Origin: Hyphomicrobiales bacterium
GTDB taxonomy: Bacteria > Pseudomonadota > Alphaproteobacteria > Rhizobiales > Rhizobiaceae
Direction of reading: 5' to 3'
NCBI GenBank assembly: GCA_900473185.1
Contig: UCKU01000036.1
Location: forward strand, 62,001-126,000
DNA length: 64,000 bases
Shown: positions 1 to 8,912 of the stretch, in pieces
Layout: each line of letters opens with the position of its first letter
Position numbering within the stretch: position 1 is the stretch's first letter
The notes under the pieces: generated by a model
Databases searched by the model: none
Told to the model about the DNA's origin: nothing
The model's input: the letters and a program-made list of their open reading frames with translations, nothing else
Position numbers and translations under genes: made by a program

Positions 1-576
1 GGAGATATTGGCCTTGTGTTTCCAATAGGAGATGACGCTCATGATGGCCATGATTGCCGCAACCTTTTCGTCGCCCAATATCCACAATGCAACCGGAATG
101 ACAAGCATCGCCAGGAGAGCGGAAAGTGAGGAATAGCGGCTGATAAAGGCAACCCCAAGCCAGACGGCTGCAAAGAGCAGAACCATGAGCGGCGCAACGC
201 CGAGCAGCGTGCCGATATAGGTGGCAACACCCTTGCCGCCCTTGAAACCGATCCAGACCGGGAAGAGATGGCCAATGAAGGCAAAGAAACCGGCGATGAT
301 GCCCGCTTCCTCACCCGCGAAATAGGCCATGATCCAGGCAGCGGCGGCAGCTTTCAGCGCATCGAGCAGTAGCGTAGCGGCCGCGAGCTTCTTGTTGCCG
401 GTACGCAGAACGTTGGTCGCGCCGATATTGCCGGAGCCGATGCTGCGCACATCGCCGAGGCCGGCGGCGCGCGTGAGGAGGAGACCGAACGGGATGGAGC
501 CGAGCAGGTAGCCAACGACGACGGCGGCAAGCGCCAGAGGCAGGGTAATCTGCCAGGTGACAAGATCAGATATCAT
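1..576 (-). CDS. plsY: Glycerol-3-phosphate acyltransferase PlsY (cut by window edge)
   Basis: PlsY is the membrane enzyme that moves an acyl group from acyl-phosphate to glycerol-3-phosphate, the first step of phospholipid synthesis. The 192 visible residues show the three hallmark loops: GSIPFG near residue 25, GSGNIGATNVLRT near 45, and GHLFPVW followed by FKGGKGVAT near 105-120. Between them lie several hydrophobic membrane segments. The family is about 200-215 residues long, so only the last few residues are lost beyond base 1. The ATG at 576 starts just before the first membrane helix. It lies on the same strand as, and downstream of, the pyrimidine genes. Confidence 0.95.
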   Translation of the reverse strand, partial: MISDLVTWQITLPLALAAVVVGYLLGSIPFGLLLTRAAGLGDVRSIGSGNIGATNVLRTGNKKLAAATLLLDALKAAAAAWIMAYFAGEEAGIIAGFFAFIGHLFPVWIGFKGGKGVATYIGTLLGVAPLMVLLFAAVWLGVAFISRYSSLSALLAMLVIPVALWILGDEKVAAIMAIMSVISYWKHKANIS

Positions 577-628
577 TTTTGTTCCCCAGTCTTTTGCCGA
601 GAGGATGCCCGGAAGGGCAGGGCAGCCC

Positions 629-1921
629 TCAGTCCTGCAATGCGTGAACCAGCGTGCCCCCGACATAGGTCGCAACGGCCCGCCCGCTGAAGCGCGCATC
701 CTCAAACGGCGTGTTCTTCGAGCGGGAGAGAAGCATGTCCTTGGAGACAAGCCAAGGTTCTTCGAGATCGATCAGGGCGATATCGGCCTTGGCGCCGGGC
801 TTCAGCGTGCCGGCATCGAGGCCGAAGATCTGTGCTGGCCGCGTCGACATGGCATCGATCAGCCGCATCAGGCTGACCTGTTCGCTGTGATAAAGCCGTA
901 GCGCTGCCGGGAGCATCGTCTCCAGTCCGACCGCACCATCTTCGGCCTCGGCGAAGGGAAGGCGCTTGGTATCGACATCCTGCGGGTCATGCGAGGAGAC
1001 GATGATATCGATCGCGCCTTTTGCCAGCGCATCCACCATTGCAACCCGGTCGTCTTCGGAGCGCAGCGGTGGATAGAGCTTGAAGAAGGTCCGGTATTCG
1101 CCGATGTCGTTCTCGTTGAGCGCCAGATTGTTGATCGAAACACCGCAGGTGACCTTCACGCCGCGCGAGCGGGCAAGCTCGATCGCCTCGACCGATTCCG
1201 GCACGGAGATCATCGCCGCATGGTAATTGCCGCGCGTCAGCTGGGCAATGCGCAGGTCGCGTTCGAGCGGGATCAACTCCGCTTCCTTCGGAATACCGGA
1301 GAGGCCGAGCCAGCTCGCAAGCAGGCCTTCATGCATGACACCGTTGGCGCCGAGATATTTGTCACGCGTGGCGCAGGAAAGGACCGCGCCGAATTCGCGT
1401 GCATAGGTCATCACCCGGCGCAGCACCTGTGTATCGGAGATGCTGGAATGCGCGTCGGTGAAGGCGACGGCGCCGGCCTGCATCAGGAGGCCGATTTCGG
1501 TCATCTCCTCACCAGCGAGCCCCTTGGTAATGGCCGCTGCCGGGTAGACATTGACGACGGCCGTATCCCGCGCCGTCTTCTTGACGAACTCGACGAGTGC
1601 GATGTCGTCGATGACGGGATGCGTATCCGGCATCATGATGATGGAGGTCACACCGCCCGCTGCCGCAGCTCGGCTTGCCGAAGCGATCGTCTCGCGATGC
1701 TCGCCGCCGGGCTCGCCGATATGGACACGTGCATCGACGAGGCCAGGCGTTGCGACGAGGCCGGTGCAATCGCGCACGATAGCCCCTGCGGGGGTACCCT
1801 GATTCTGCGCATCCTTGCCGGCCGCAACGATCAGCCCGTCCTTGACGATAACAGTGCCAACCTCGTCGAGATTGCGGGAAGGGTCGATGATGCGGACGTT
1901 TTTGAGGACGAGATTGCTCAT
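629..1921 (-). CDS. pyrX: Dihydroorotase-like protein, probably non-catalytic (PyrC'/PyrX)
   Basis: The 430-residue protein aligns by eye with class I dihydroorotase along its whole length, including the LRSEDDR and VGLETMLP blocks. The active site is largely gone. The metal motif DxHxHxR reads D63-A-R65-V-H67-I-G69. The ligand expected in HxxHVS is M237, the HH pair after the beta strand is N264-N265, and the catalytic Asp of TDHAPH is S310 followed by H311. In Pseudomonas a similar inactive homologue (PyrC') is encoded beside pyrB and is needed for aspartate transcarbamoylase assembly. I infer the same role here, because the start overlaps the pyrB stop (ATGA). A true dihydroorotase should lie elsewhere in the genome. 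Confidence 0.85.
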   Translation of the reverse strand: MSNLVLKNVRIIDPSRNLDEVGTVIVKDGLIVAAGKDAQNQGTPAGAIVRDCTGLVATPGLVDARVHIGEPGGEHRETIASASRAAAAGGVTSIIMMPDTHPVIDDIALVEFVKKTARDTAVVNVYPAAAITKGLAGEEMTEIGLLMQAGAVAFTDAHSSISDTQVLRRVMTYAREFGAVLSCATRDKYLGANGVMHEGLLASWLGLSGIPKEAELIPLERDLRIAQLTRGNYHAAMISVPESVEAIELARSRGVKVTCGVSINNLALNENDIGEYRTFFKLYPPLRSEDDRVAMVDALAKGAIDIIVSSHDPQDVDTKRLPFAEAEDGAVGLETMLPAALRLYHSEQVSLMRLIDAMSTRPAQIFGLDAGTLKPGAKADIALIDLEEPWLVSKDMLLSRSKNTPFEDARFSGRAVATYVGGTLVHALQD

Positions 1922-2874
1922 GCGCCCACTCCATCAGTGCGGGGACCCTGGTTCTGGGAAACCAGCAGCGTCTCCATGACAGCCATGCGTACCGCGACCC
2001 CCATTTCCACTTGTTCCGCGATCACGCTCTGCGGGCCATCGGCGACCTCGGAGGCGATTTCCACGCCGCGGTTCATCGGTCCCGGATGCATGACGAGCGC
2101 ATCTTCCTTCGCCGCTTTCAGCGTTTCCGCGTCGAGGCCGTAGAAATGGTAATATTCGCGCACCGACGGCACGAAGGCGCCGGACATGCGCTCGCGCTGC
2201 AGCCGCAGCATCATGACCACATCCGCTTCCTTCAGCCCTTCCTTCATCGAATGGAAGACCTCGACACCCATCTCGGCAATGCCGGCCGGCAGCAGCGTGG
2301 CAGGAGCGACGACGCGCACCCTGGCACCCATGGCGTTCAAAAGCAGAATGTTGGAGCGCGCCACCCGCGAGTGCAGGACATCACCGCAGATCGCCACGAT
2401 GATGCGCGACAGTCGGCCCTTGGCACGGCGGATCGTGAGCGCGTCGAGAAGCGCCTGCGTCGGATGTTCGTGCTGGCCGTCACCAGCATTGACGACGGAG
2501 CAGGAGACCTTCTGGGCGAGAAGTGCCGCGGCACCGGCGCTGGAGTGGCGGATGATCAAGACGTCCGGCCGCATCGCGTTCAGCGTCATCGCCGTGTCGA
2601 TCAGCGTCTCACCCTTCTTCACCGAGGAATTGCCGACCGACATGTTCATCACGTCGGCGCCGAGACGCTTGCCGGCAAGTTCGAAGGAGGCTTGCGTGCG
2701 CGTCGATGCCTCGAAGAAAAGGTTGATCTGCGTCAGTCCCCGAAGGGTCGACGTCTTCTTCTCTCGCTGTCGGCTGATCTTGACGGCTTCGTCAGCCTTG
2801 TCGAGAAGATAGGTAATATCCTGCTCGGTGAGGCCCTTGATGCCAATGAGGTGGCGGTGGGGGAAAAAGACCAT
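1918..2874 (-). CDS. pyrB: Aspartate carbamoyltransferase catalytic subunit
   Basis: PyrB condenses carbamoyl phosphate with aspartate, the committed step of pyrimidine synthesis, in the cytoplasm. With the start at the ATG of MVFFPHRHLIG the protein has 318 residues, the normal length. It shows the carbamoyl-phosphate motif FEASTRTQASFE (S57-T60), the motif HEHPTQALLD and the C-terminal HPGPMNRGVE. A longer reading from 2931 adds 19 unlikely residues. The stop overlaps the start of the inactive dihydroorotase homologue by four bases, which fits translational coupling and a PyrB-PyrX complex. aidB is divergently transcribed, with about 180 bp between the two starts. Confidence 0.95.
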   Translation of the reverse strand: MVFFPHRHLIGIKGLTEQDITYLLDKADEAVKISRQREKKTSTLRGLTQINLFFEASTRTQASFELAGKRLGADVMNMSVGNSSVKKGETLIDTAMTLNAMRPDVLIIRHSSAGAAALLAQKVSCSVVNAGDGQHEHPTQALLDALTIRRAKGRLSRIIVAICGDVLHSRVARSNILLLNAMGARVRVVAPATLLPAGIAEMGVEVFHSMKEGLKEADVVMMLRLQRERMSGAFVPSVREYYHFYGLDAETLKAAKEDALVMHPGPMNRGVEIASEVADGPQSVIAEQVEMGVAVRMAVMETLLVSQNQGPRTDGVGA

Positions 2875-3054
2875 GACCCTGCCTCTTATTGTCTTCGCGG
2901 GGTCTATAAAGAGTGTAGGGGGAAGGGGCAAGCTTGCGCTGTGAGCAAATCCCTATGTCCCCATGCATTTTCCGTCGAATCCCGATAGAGCAGAAATCTG
3001 CGAATCACGAACTTCCGGTTTACCTTTGCCGGGCTCATGAAATAGAAGCGAACT

Positions 3055-4713
3055 ATGACCTCCGCAAACCGGACTGACGACAAACTCGCCGAACTCAACC
3101 AGCCGAGCCTCTGGTCGGGAATCAACGCCTATCGATCCGATCCGCTGATCGTCGATCTGACCGCCACGCTGCCACGCACCATCCGCGAAGACCTTGAAAA
3201 CATGGGGCGTTACGTGACCTCGCCGGAGGCACAGGAACTGGCGCGCATGGCAAACCAGGGCACGCCGCAGCTGCGCACCCACGGTCCGCGCGGCGAGCGT
3301 CTGGATATCGTCGAATTCCATCCGGCCTGGCATGCGCTGATGCGCCGTTCCATGGCGTCCGGCCTGCATTCCTCCGTCTGGGATCCGCAGGCTGATACGG
3401 AGGCCAAGGATCAGGCCCACCATATTCGCGCAGCCCGCTTCTATCTGACGGCGCAGCTGGAATCCGGCCATCTCTGCCCGTTGACGATGACGAGCGCGTC
3501 CGTTGCCGCTCTCTCGGCCTCACCGGCCGTGCAGAAGGACTGGGCACCGAAGATCCTGTCGCGCAAATATGACTCGTCCAATCGTCCGGCCATGCAGAAA
3601 TCGGCCGTGACGATCGGCATGGGCATGACGGAAAAACAGGGTGGCACGGATGTTCGTGCCAACAAGACCGCTGCCGAAAAGGTCAGCGAAGGCATTTACC
3701 GGCTATCCGGCCACAAGTGGTTCATGTCCGCGCCGATGAGCGACGCCTTCATCATGCTGGCGCAGACCAAGGACGGCATGGGCTGCTTCCTAGTGCCGCG
3801 TCTGCTCGAGGATGGTTCTGCCAATGGCCTGCAGTTCCAGCGCCTGAAGGACAAGATCGGCAACCGCTCGAATGCTTCTTCCGAAGTGGAGTTCACCGAT
3901 ACGTTCGGCTTTTTGCTCGGCGGTCCCGATGCCGGCATCCGCACCATCCTGGATATGGTGACGCTGACGCGGCTCGATTGTGCGCTTGCCTCTTCGGGTA
4001 TCATGCGAGCATCGCTCGCCGAGGCAGTGCACCACACCCGCGGCCGCAGCGTTTTCGGCAAGATGCTGGTCAACCAGCCGATCATGACGCGCGTGCTCGC
4101 CGACATGGCGCTCGATGTTGCTGCCGCCACGGCTCTCTCCTTCCGCCTAGCCGATGCCTTCGACAAGGCGCGCGGCAATGCAGAAGATGCCGCCTATGCC
4201 CGCGTCATGACGCCGGTCGCCAAATACTGGTGCTGCAAGATCGCCCCGTCGCTGATCTACGAGGCGATGGAATGCATCGGCGGCAGCGGTTACATCGAAG
4301 AACGCCCGATCGCCCGCCACTATCGCGAGGCGCCGGTCAATGCGATCTGGGAAGGTTCGGGCAACGTCATGGCGCTCGATGTGCTGCGTGTGCTGAACCG
4401 CGGCAAAGATCTGTTCGAGACGGTGTTTGCAGGCTTTGCGCGCGATCTCGGGCCGGCCGGCAAGAAGACGATCGACGTGCTGCGCGCCGCAATCGCGCTC
4501 TGCGAACAGGACGAGGGCGCTGCCCGCCTGCTCGTCGAGCAGCTGGCGCTCGTTGCCGGTGCCGCCGAGCTCTATCGGCTTGGGGCAGGGCGCATAGCCG
4601 ACGCCTTCATCGAGACCCGTCTTGCTGGCGGCTGGCGCTCGACCTACGGCATGCTCGATTCCCGTTTCGATGCGAGCTATATCGTCGACCTGCTGTATCC
4701 GCCGGCAGCGTAA
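3055..4713 (+). CDS. aidB: AidB-like acyl-CoA dehydrogenase family flavoprotein
   Basis: The protein has 552 residues, close to the 541 of E. coli AidB. AidB belongs to the acyl-CoA dehydrogenase fold, binds FAD and DNA, and is induced by alkylation damage. Signature blocks are GMGMTEKQGGTDV near residue 187, SGHKWFMSAP near 218, LKDKIGNRSNASSEVEF near 265, and ECIGGSGYIEE plus NAIWEGSGNVMALDVL near 405-445. Its true substrate is not known even in E. coli. The stop TAA is immediately followed by the ATG of an acetyltransferase gene, so the two are probably co-transcribed. Confidence 0.9.
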   Translation: MTSANRTDDKLAELNQPSLWSGINAYRSDPLIVDLTATLPRTIREDLENMGRYVTSPEAQELARMANQGTPQLRTHGPRGERLDIVEFHPAWHALMRRSMASGLHSSVWDPQADTEAKDQAHHIRAARFYLTAQLESGHLCPLTMTSASVAALSASPAVQKDWAPKILSRKYDSSNRPAMQKSAVTIGMGMTEKQGGTDVRANKTAAEKVSEGIYRLSGHKWFMSAPMSDAFIMLAQTKDGMGCFLVPRLLEDGSANGLQFQRLKDKIGNRSNASSEVEFTDTFGFLLGGPDAGIRTILDMVTLTRLDCALASSGIMRASLAEAVHHTRGRSVFGKMLVNQPIMTRVLADMALDVAAATALSFRLADAFDKARGNAEDAAYARVMTPVAKYWCCKIAPSLIYEAMECIGGSGYIEERPIARHYREAPVNAIWEGSGNVMALDVLRVLNRGKDLFETVFAGFARDLGPAGKKTIDVLRAAIALCEQDEGAARLLVEQLALVAGAAELYRLGAGRIADAFIETRLAGGWRSTYGMLDSRFDASYIVDLLYPPAA

Positions 4714-5331
4714 ATGCTGCCGTTTCGCAACGCGGGGCCGGATGATCTCGATCAGATCTACGCCATCTCGCTTGCGACTGGCGACCGTGGACAGGATGCG
4801 AGCCATCTCTATCGCGATATCAGGCTGATGGGGCACATCTATTCTGCGCCCTATGTGGTGTTGAGCCCCGAAGCGACCCTCGTCGTGACGAACGAGCAGG
4901 GCATTGCCGGCTATATCGCTGGTGTCTACGACACCGCCACTTTCGAGGCACGGCTTGAGCGCGAATGGTGGCCGGCGCTGCGGGCTCGATATGCCGAACC
5001 GGCCGGCGACCCAAACTCATGGACTGCCGATGAGCGCCGCAGTTTCGCGATCCATCATCCGCGCATCGTGCCGAAGCGGATCGTCGACGCCTATCCGGCC
5101 CATGTCCACATGAACCTTCTGCCGCGCCTGCAGGGGCAGGGTGTCGGCAGTGCCCTTCTGGACGAGTGGGTGTCGCAGGCTCGCAAGGCAGGCGTCAGCG
5201 GCATTCATCTCGGCGTCAATGCCGGCAACCAGGGCGGACTGCGCTTCTGGTCCTCCCGCGGTTTCGAGCGCCTGCTCCCGCCGCTCGTTCCGGCATCGGA
5301 AGCCTCGGTCTGGTTCGGCCGCACGCTCTAA
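4714..5331 (+). CDS. GNAT family N-acetyltransferase
   Basis: This 205-residue protein has the GNAT acetyl-CoA loop in the form LQGQGVGSALLDEW (about residues 138-151), preceded by the beta-4 segment AHVHMNLLP and followed by GVNAGNQGGLRFWSSRGF, the usual motif B region. Members with this arrangement (an IHHP stretch before AHVHMNLLP) resemble the acetyltransferase domain often linked to glycosidases, but the substrate cannot be read from sequence. The ATG directly abuts the aidB stop, which indicates coupling, yet no functional link with AidB is established. Confidence 0.85.
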   Translation: MLPFRNAGPDDLDQIYAISLATGDRGQDASHLYRDIRLMGHIYSAPYVVLSPEATLVVTNEQGIAGYIAGVYDTATFEARLEREWWPALRARYAEPAGDPNSWTADERRSFAIHHPRIVPKRIVDAYPAHVHMNLLPRLQGQGVGSALLDEWVSQARKAGVSGIHLGVNAGNQGGLRFWSSRGFERLLPPLVPASEASVWFGRTL

Positions 5332-5376
5332 CCGAGCTCTGTTTGCCACAGGGTGAGCATTCCATCATTTGATGGC

Positions 5377-5409
5377 ACAAAAAATCCGGCCGCGTCGCCG
5401 CAGCCGGAT
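5377..5409 (-). terminator. Rho-independent terminator of rne
   Basis: On the minus strand an ATCCGGCTGC / GCGGCCGGAT stem with a short loop (5384-5409) is followed by a run of Ts, just past the rne stop. It also lies downstream of the convergent GNAT gene. Confidence 0.8.
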
Positions 5410-5437
5410 CATGTCACGTATCACCAAAAATCAGCTT

Positions 5438-8281
5438 TCAGAAGAAGCCGCGGCGCTGCCACCAACCAGCCTTCTTCGGCTTGCCTTCGCCCTCAGCTTC
5501 CGCGCTTTCGGTGCGCGTCGAGGTGACGGTCGGCTCAGAAGACGAGATGTTGGATCCGCGGTTGGCGCGAGCCGGCTTTGCCTCTTCCTGCGCCGGTGTT
5601 GCGAGATCCGCAGACGCTTCCATCACTTCCGGCTCGGCCTGGGCCGCGGTCTCAGCGATAGGCGCTTCGATCACGGGCTCCTCGACCGGCGAGGGTGCAG
5701 CTGCTGCCTTGCGGCGGCCACGGCCGCGTGCCGGCTTGACCTCTTCGGCAACGCTTTCGCCAGCTTCGACAGCAGCCATTGCCGGCTGAGCTTCAACCGT
5801 TTCGACTGCGACGACTTCGATCACTTCCGCTGCGGTCTCGGATGTCTCGTCGGCTCCATTATCGTCGCCTTCGTCACCTTCGGAAGCGGCGTTGGCTTCA
5901 GCACCTTCTTCACCGCGGTTGCGGCGGCCACCGCGCTTGCCGCGACGGCGGCGCTTGCGGCGCTGTGAATCCTCGCTGTCGGCGTGGGTTTCGGCCGGAG
6001 CTTCGCTGGCGTCGCTATCGCCCTCGCTGCCGTCGTCCTCGCCCTCATCACTATCGTCAGCCGCGTCAGAGACCGTATCGGCACCAACCTGCTGCTCAGC
6101 ATTGCCATTGCGGCCGCGACGGCGGCGACGGCGCTTGCGCTTGCGTCCACCTTCGCCTTCACTCTCTGCACGAGCAGCCGGGCGTTCGGCAGCAACAGGC
6201 TTTTCTTCCAGTTCTTCGTCTTCCTCCTCGTCATGCTCGATGACGATATCGTCGTCATCGTCATCGGGGATGGCTGCGAAGTTGAAGAGGCTTTCAATCT
6301 TGACCGGGTTTTCAACCGGCTCGCCACGATCGATCGCGAAGTGCTGAGCACCGACCGAGCCATCCGCATCGATGATGATCGCCACACCAAAGCGGCTTTC
6401 ATAATCGACGATCGTCTGACGCTTATGGTTGAGCAGGTAGAGCGCGATATCGGGCGTCGTGCGCACGGTGATATTGTGCGTGGTGTTCTTAAGCAGATAT
6501 TCCTCGACGCCGCGCAGCACATGCAGGGCGACGGAAGACTGCGAACGGACATGGCCGGTGCCGCCGCAATGCGAGCAGACCTGCGTCGTCGATTCGAGAA
6601 CGGAAGCGCGGATGCGCTGACGCGACATTTCCAGAAGGCCGAAATGCGAGATGCGGCCGACCTGAATGCGGGCGCGGTCGTTCTTCAGGCATTCCTTCAG
6701 CTTCTTCTCGACAGCGCGGTTGTTGCGCTTCTCTTCCATGTCGATGAAGTCGATGACGATCAGGCCGGCAAGGTCGCGCAGGCGAAGCTGGCGGGCAATT
6801 TCTTCCGCCGCTTCGAGGTTCGTCTGGAGGGCCGTATCCTCGATCGAGTGCTCGCGGGTCGAACGGCCGGAGTTGACGTCGATCGAAACCAGCGCTTCCG
6901 TCTGGTTCATGATCAGATAGCCGCCGGACTTCAGCGTTACCTGCGGCTGCAGCATGCGATCGAGCTGCGCTTCGATGCCGGAGCGCGAGAAGATCGGGTG
7001 GATGTCGCGGTAGGGCTGAACCACCTTGGCGTGGCTCGGCATCAGCATCTTCATGAAGTCCTTTGCTTCACGATAGCCTTCTTCGCCGGCAACGATGATC
7101 TCGCCGATATCCTTGTTGTAGAGGTCGCGGATCGAGCGCTTGATGAGCGAGCCTTCCTCGTAGACGAGGCAGGGAGCAGTGGAAGCGAGCGTCAGCGTAC
7201 GGACGTTTTCCCACAGGCGCATCAGATATTCAAAGTCGCGCTTGACCTCGACCTTGGTGCGGTTCGCACCGGCCGTGCGCAGGATCACGCCCATGCCCTG
7301 CGGCACCTCGAGCATGCGGGCGATTTCCTTCAGCCGCTTGCGGTCCTGCGGGTTGGTGATCTTGCGGGAAATACCGCCGCCACGCGCCGTGTTCGGCATC
7401 AGAACCGAGTAGCGGCCTGCAAGCGAGAGATAGGTGGTGAGAGCAGCGCCCTTGTTGCCGCGCTCTTCCTTGGCGACCTGCACCAGCAGGATCTGACGGC
7501 GCTTGATGACTTCCTGGATGCGATATTGCTTGCGCGGCTTGCGCTGCACGCGGTCCGGAACTTCTTCCATCGCATCTTCGGCGCCGACGGATTCGATGAC
7601 TTCCTCTTCGCCATGGTCGTCGTCATCGTCGTCGTCATCCTGACGGCGCTTGGAAACGTCGACATCCTCGGAAATGGAGTCCGTTTCGACCATCGCGGCC
7701 ATCTCGCCGCCGGTCGAACCTTCGTCATCATTGTCGGCGACCGATGCTTCCGGTGCGGCCGCTTCTTCGGCAACCGGCTCGGCTGCCTTCTTGCGGCTGC
7801 GGCGGGCGCGGGGCTTCTTGGCCGGCGCGCCTTCAGCGACCGGTGCAGCCTCTTCGGCTAGCGTTGCTGCTTCTTCTGCAGCAACTGCCTCGGGCTGTTC
7901 CACCGGAACGATGCCGATATCGGGCTGATCCTGCGTGGAGAGATCGACGAGCGGGGCGGTCTCGACATGCTCGACATCCTCGTCGCGGCGATGCTCCTCG
8001 GCTTCGGCGCGAAGCAGGGCCTGACGGTCGGCAAGCGGGATCTGGTAATAGTCGGGATGGATTTCGGCAAAGGCCAGGAAGCCGTGCCGGTTGCCGCCGT
8101 AATCGACGAAAGCGGCCTGCAGCGAGGGCTCGACCCTCGTTACTTTTGCAAGATAGATGTTGCCGCGGATCTGCTTCTTGTGCTGCGACTCGAAGTCAAA
8201 TTCTTCTATGCGGTTCCCGCGAACGACAACGACGCGCGTCTCTTCCTCGTGAGACGCATCGATAAGCATTTTGTCTGCCAT
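5438..8281 (-). CDS. rne: Ribonuclease E/G
   Basis: RNase E is the endonuclease that organises the RNA degradosome. The 947-residue protein starts with an S1-type fold (IRGNIYLAKVTRVEPSLQAAF) that is split by a long acidic insert (about residues 90-245), as is usual in alphaproteobacteria. The catalytic part contains VSIDVNSGR (near 464) and GLIVIDFIDM (near 510), whose Asp residues hold the metal. The Zn-link cysteines are in CSHCGGTGH (near 572). After about residue 660 it becomes a disordered tail of Glu/Ala-rich and Arg-rich blocks (RKRKRRRRRRGRN), expected to bind RNA and partners, and it ends in WWQRRGFF. The acidic insert and tail are low complexity. Confidence 0.95.
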   Translation of the reverse strand: MADKMLIDASHEEETRVVVVRGNRIEEFDFESQHKKQIRGNIYLAKVTRVEPSLQAAFVDYGGNRHGFLAFAEIHPDYYQIPLADRQALLRAEAEEHRRDEDVEHVETAPLVDLSTQDQPDIGIVPVEQPEAVAAEEAATLAEEAAPVAEGAPAKKPRARRSRKKAAEPVAEEAAAPEASVADNDDEGSTGGEMAAMVETDSISEDVDVSKRRQDDDDDDDDHGEEEVIESVGAEDAMEEVPDRVQRKPRKQYRIQEVIKRRQILLVQVAKEERGNKGAALTTYLSLAGRYSVLMPNTARGGGISRKITNPQDRKRLKEIARMLEVPQGMGVILRTAGANRTKVEVKRDFEYLMRLWENVRTLTLASTAPCLVYEEGSLIKRSIRDLYNKDIGEIIVAGEEGYREAKDFMKMLMPSHAKVVQPYRDIHPIFSRSGIEAQLDRMLQPQVTLKSGGYLIMNQTEALVSIDVNSGRSTREHSIEDTALQTNLEAAEEIARQLRLRDLAGLIVIDFIDMEEKRNNRAVEKKLKECLKNDRARIQVGRISHFGLLEMSRQRIRASVLESTTQVCSHCGGTGHVRSQSSVALHVLRGVEEYLLKNTTHNITVRTTPDIALYLLNHKRQTIVDYESRFGVAIIIDADGSVGAQHFAIDRGEPVENPVKIESLFNFAAIPDDDDDDIVIEHDEEEDEELEEKPVAAERPAARAESEGEGGRKRKRRRRRRGRNGNAEQQVGADTVSDAADDSDEGEDDGSEGDSDASEAPAETHADSEDSQRRKRRRRGKRGGRRNRGEEGAEANAASEGDEGDDNGADETSETAAEVIEVVAVETVEAQPAMAAVEAGESVAEEVKPARGRGRRKAAAAPSPVEEPVIEAPIAETAAQAEPEVMEASADLATPAQEEAKPARANRGSNISSSEPTVTSTRTESAEAEGEGKPKKAGWWQRRGFF

Positions 8282-8912
8282 GTAAGCTGAGCTCCTCGGC
8301 GAGGCCGCGAGAGCGCATTCCCGACTGCTGTTGACACAGAAAGAATGCGGTCCGCCGTGGCCGCGCCGGATAATGAAAGTCGCGATTGGTGCGAGGGAGA
8401 AGGCAGCAGCCAGACCGCAGCCGGAACCATTTCGTTCCGGGGCCTGTACACTTCAGATAAAACCTGCTGCGAAACCATCAACAACCAAGCGTGATCGACA
8501 ATGACGAAGACCCGTTTCGGGTCCGATGAGTTTGCTCCCTGAGAGCGTGGTGGCTGATCCACCAATGAAATCCCAGCATGAATCCGGAAAATCAGGATCT
8601 AGTTCTCGGGTGGAAATGCACTAGACGGCGGACGATTACCGGTTGTAGCGCCAGGTCCGGGGGTCGGCTGGCTGCCTCGCGGCGACTCTATCCCGTCAAC
8701 ACTTCTACCCTAAAATTCGTTGTATGTTTTCTCTGTCACAATAGCAAGGGAAAAGCCAAATGTGCCATAATATTGATGGATTTCGCATCGCATAAAATTC
8801 TCGGGGATGAGCGATCTTGATTCCGAGGGTCGGTGTGTGCGCTCGCCTCTAGCGGGCGACCGCGGGGGCGATGTAGGGTCCATCGCAGAAATAAATAGGG
8901 TGTGGCGGGCTA
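8282..8912. promoter_or_regulatory. Structured intergenic region between rne and amiC
   Basis: These 631 bases hold no convincing gene. The part nearest rne has several clear hairpins, for example CCGGAAC-loop-GTTCCGG near 8420-8438, ACCCG-TTT-CGGGT near 8510-8522 and TGGTGG-loop-CCACCA near 8548-8563. That fits a long structured rne 5' leader. RNase E commonly controls its own mRNA through such a leader, but here this is inference. The amiC promoter must lie in the distal AT-richer part (8700-8900). Confidence 0.45.

Noticed and set aside
989..2988. Long plus-strand frames opposite pyrX and pyrB
   Set aside because: Antisense shadows of high-GC genes with no recognisable protein features.
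5984..7861. A 625-codon open frame antisense to rne
   Set aside because: It mirrors the GC-rich codon pattern of rne on the other strand; the motifs (S1, DFIDM, CxxC) are all in the rne frame.
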